From the NCBI RefSeq assembly GCF_024055635.1, contig NZ_JAMXMB010000039.1, forward strand, positions 1 through 64,000: DNA of 64,000 bases, written 5' to 3'. The notes under the pieces are model-generated. The model was not told the DNA's origin, searched no databases, and worked only from the letters and a program-made list of their open reading frames with translations. The translations under genes were made by a program, and so were the position numbers. Positions within the stretch are counted from its first letter, which is position 1. Every line of letters begins with the position of its first letter. The DNA is from Microbacterium yannicii. GTDB taxonomy: Bacteria; Actinomycetota; Actinomycetes; Actinomycetales; Microbacteriaceae. Positions 63,942-64,000 of this stretch are shown here, one piece after another.

Positions 63942-64000
63942 GGCGGAGAGCAGCGTCGGGCCTCGGACGAGGTACGTGGCTTGGCGAATGGCATCCCGGC
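63939..64000 (-). CDS. Partial gene, C-terminus only
   Basis: A minus-strand frame enters at the right edge and ends in TGA at 63939-63941. Its last residues read DAIRQATYLVRGPTLLSA. The length is too short to name a family. Codon use and the open frame are consistent with a real gene end. Confidence 0.45.
   Translation of the reverse strand, partial: RDAIRQATYLVRGPTLLSA

Noticed and set aside
1..64000. Prophage, insertion sequence or integrative element
   Set aside because: No transposase, integrase, phage structural gene, attachment-site duplication or clear GC shift was found.

Overview
The window is about 70% GC and closely packed with short intergenic gaps. It looks like the chromosome of a high-GC actinobacterium, most likely a Microbacterium or close relative in the Microbacteriaceae. 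The evidence is the gene content (a BldC-like MerR-type protein beside a bS22-type micro-protein, an actinobacterial two-domain NAD synthetase, a DUF1918 protein, a deazaflavin-type nitroreductase, an F420/LLM oxidoreductase), the frequent word GGATGCC/GGCATCC, and many genes whose start codon sits six or seven bases after a TAnnnT box, as in leaderless actinobacterial mRNAs. I see no prophage, insertion sequence, tRNA, rRNA or CRISPR array. It reads as ordinary chromosome with a few regulated accessory modules.

Layout. 1-4900: a secreted lytic transglycosylase-like protein, pgi with a clear terminator, an HNH protein, and an SDR divergent from its TetR regulator. 4900-10000: a TetR/hydrolase pair divergent from an MFS exporter, then a coupled lipoprotein/membrane-protein pair of unknown role. 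10160-16750: a C45 acyltransferase-like hydrolase, an amidase and an agmatine deiminase on the minus strand, divergent from a TetR gene followed by a kinase-like gene and an M23 peptidase. A 230-bp variable tandem-repeat element is lodged between the amidase and the deiminase. 16800-30450: small housekeeping and stress-type genes (aldo/keto reductases, two NmrA-like paralogues, an S9 peptidase, AlkA-like glycosylase, an orphan winged-helix regulator with a long leader, hydrophilic small proteins, DUF1622). 30640-34870: sbcD-sbcC.

35000-47100: a secreted SGNH hydrolase, an MTA/SAH-type nucleosidase, a 14-TM MFS exporter, a lipase-maturation-factor-like membrane protein, a degenerate phosphopantetheinyl-transferase-like protein, nadE, and a large RecB-like nuclease/RNase H-like/helicase fusion. 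47180-49213: a two-gene unit (4-TM membrane protein plus an ornithine/diaminopimelate-type decarboxylase) behind a structured leader that can hide its ribosome-binding site. 49230-64000: divergent upp and tadA, an LLM oxidoreductase that seems to start at an ATC codon, a CDF metal transporter, an ArsR/SRPBCC pair, proC, a TrkA/TrkH potassium system, a DrrAB-like ABC exporter divergent from its TetR regulator, bldC-like, bS22, rhodanese, glutaredoxin-like and tyrosine phosphatase genes, and the 3' end of one more gene.

The most promising undescribed signals are RNA-level ones: the decarboxylase-operon leader, the competing hairpins at the ribosome-binding site of the winged-helix regulator, and a pair of large intergenic inverted repeats sharing the core CGTATRTGTACGCG. 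One of those repeats keeps its pairing through G-U wobbles on one strand only. Other leads are the likely ATC start and a family of dispersed repeats with inverted ends.
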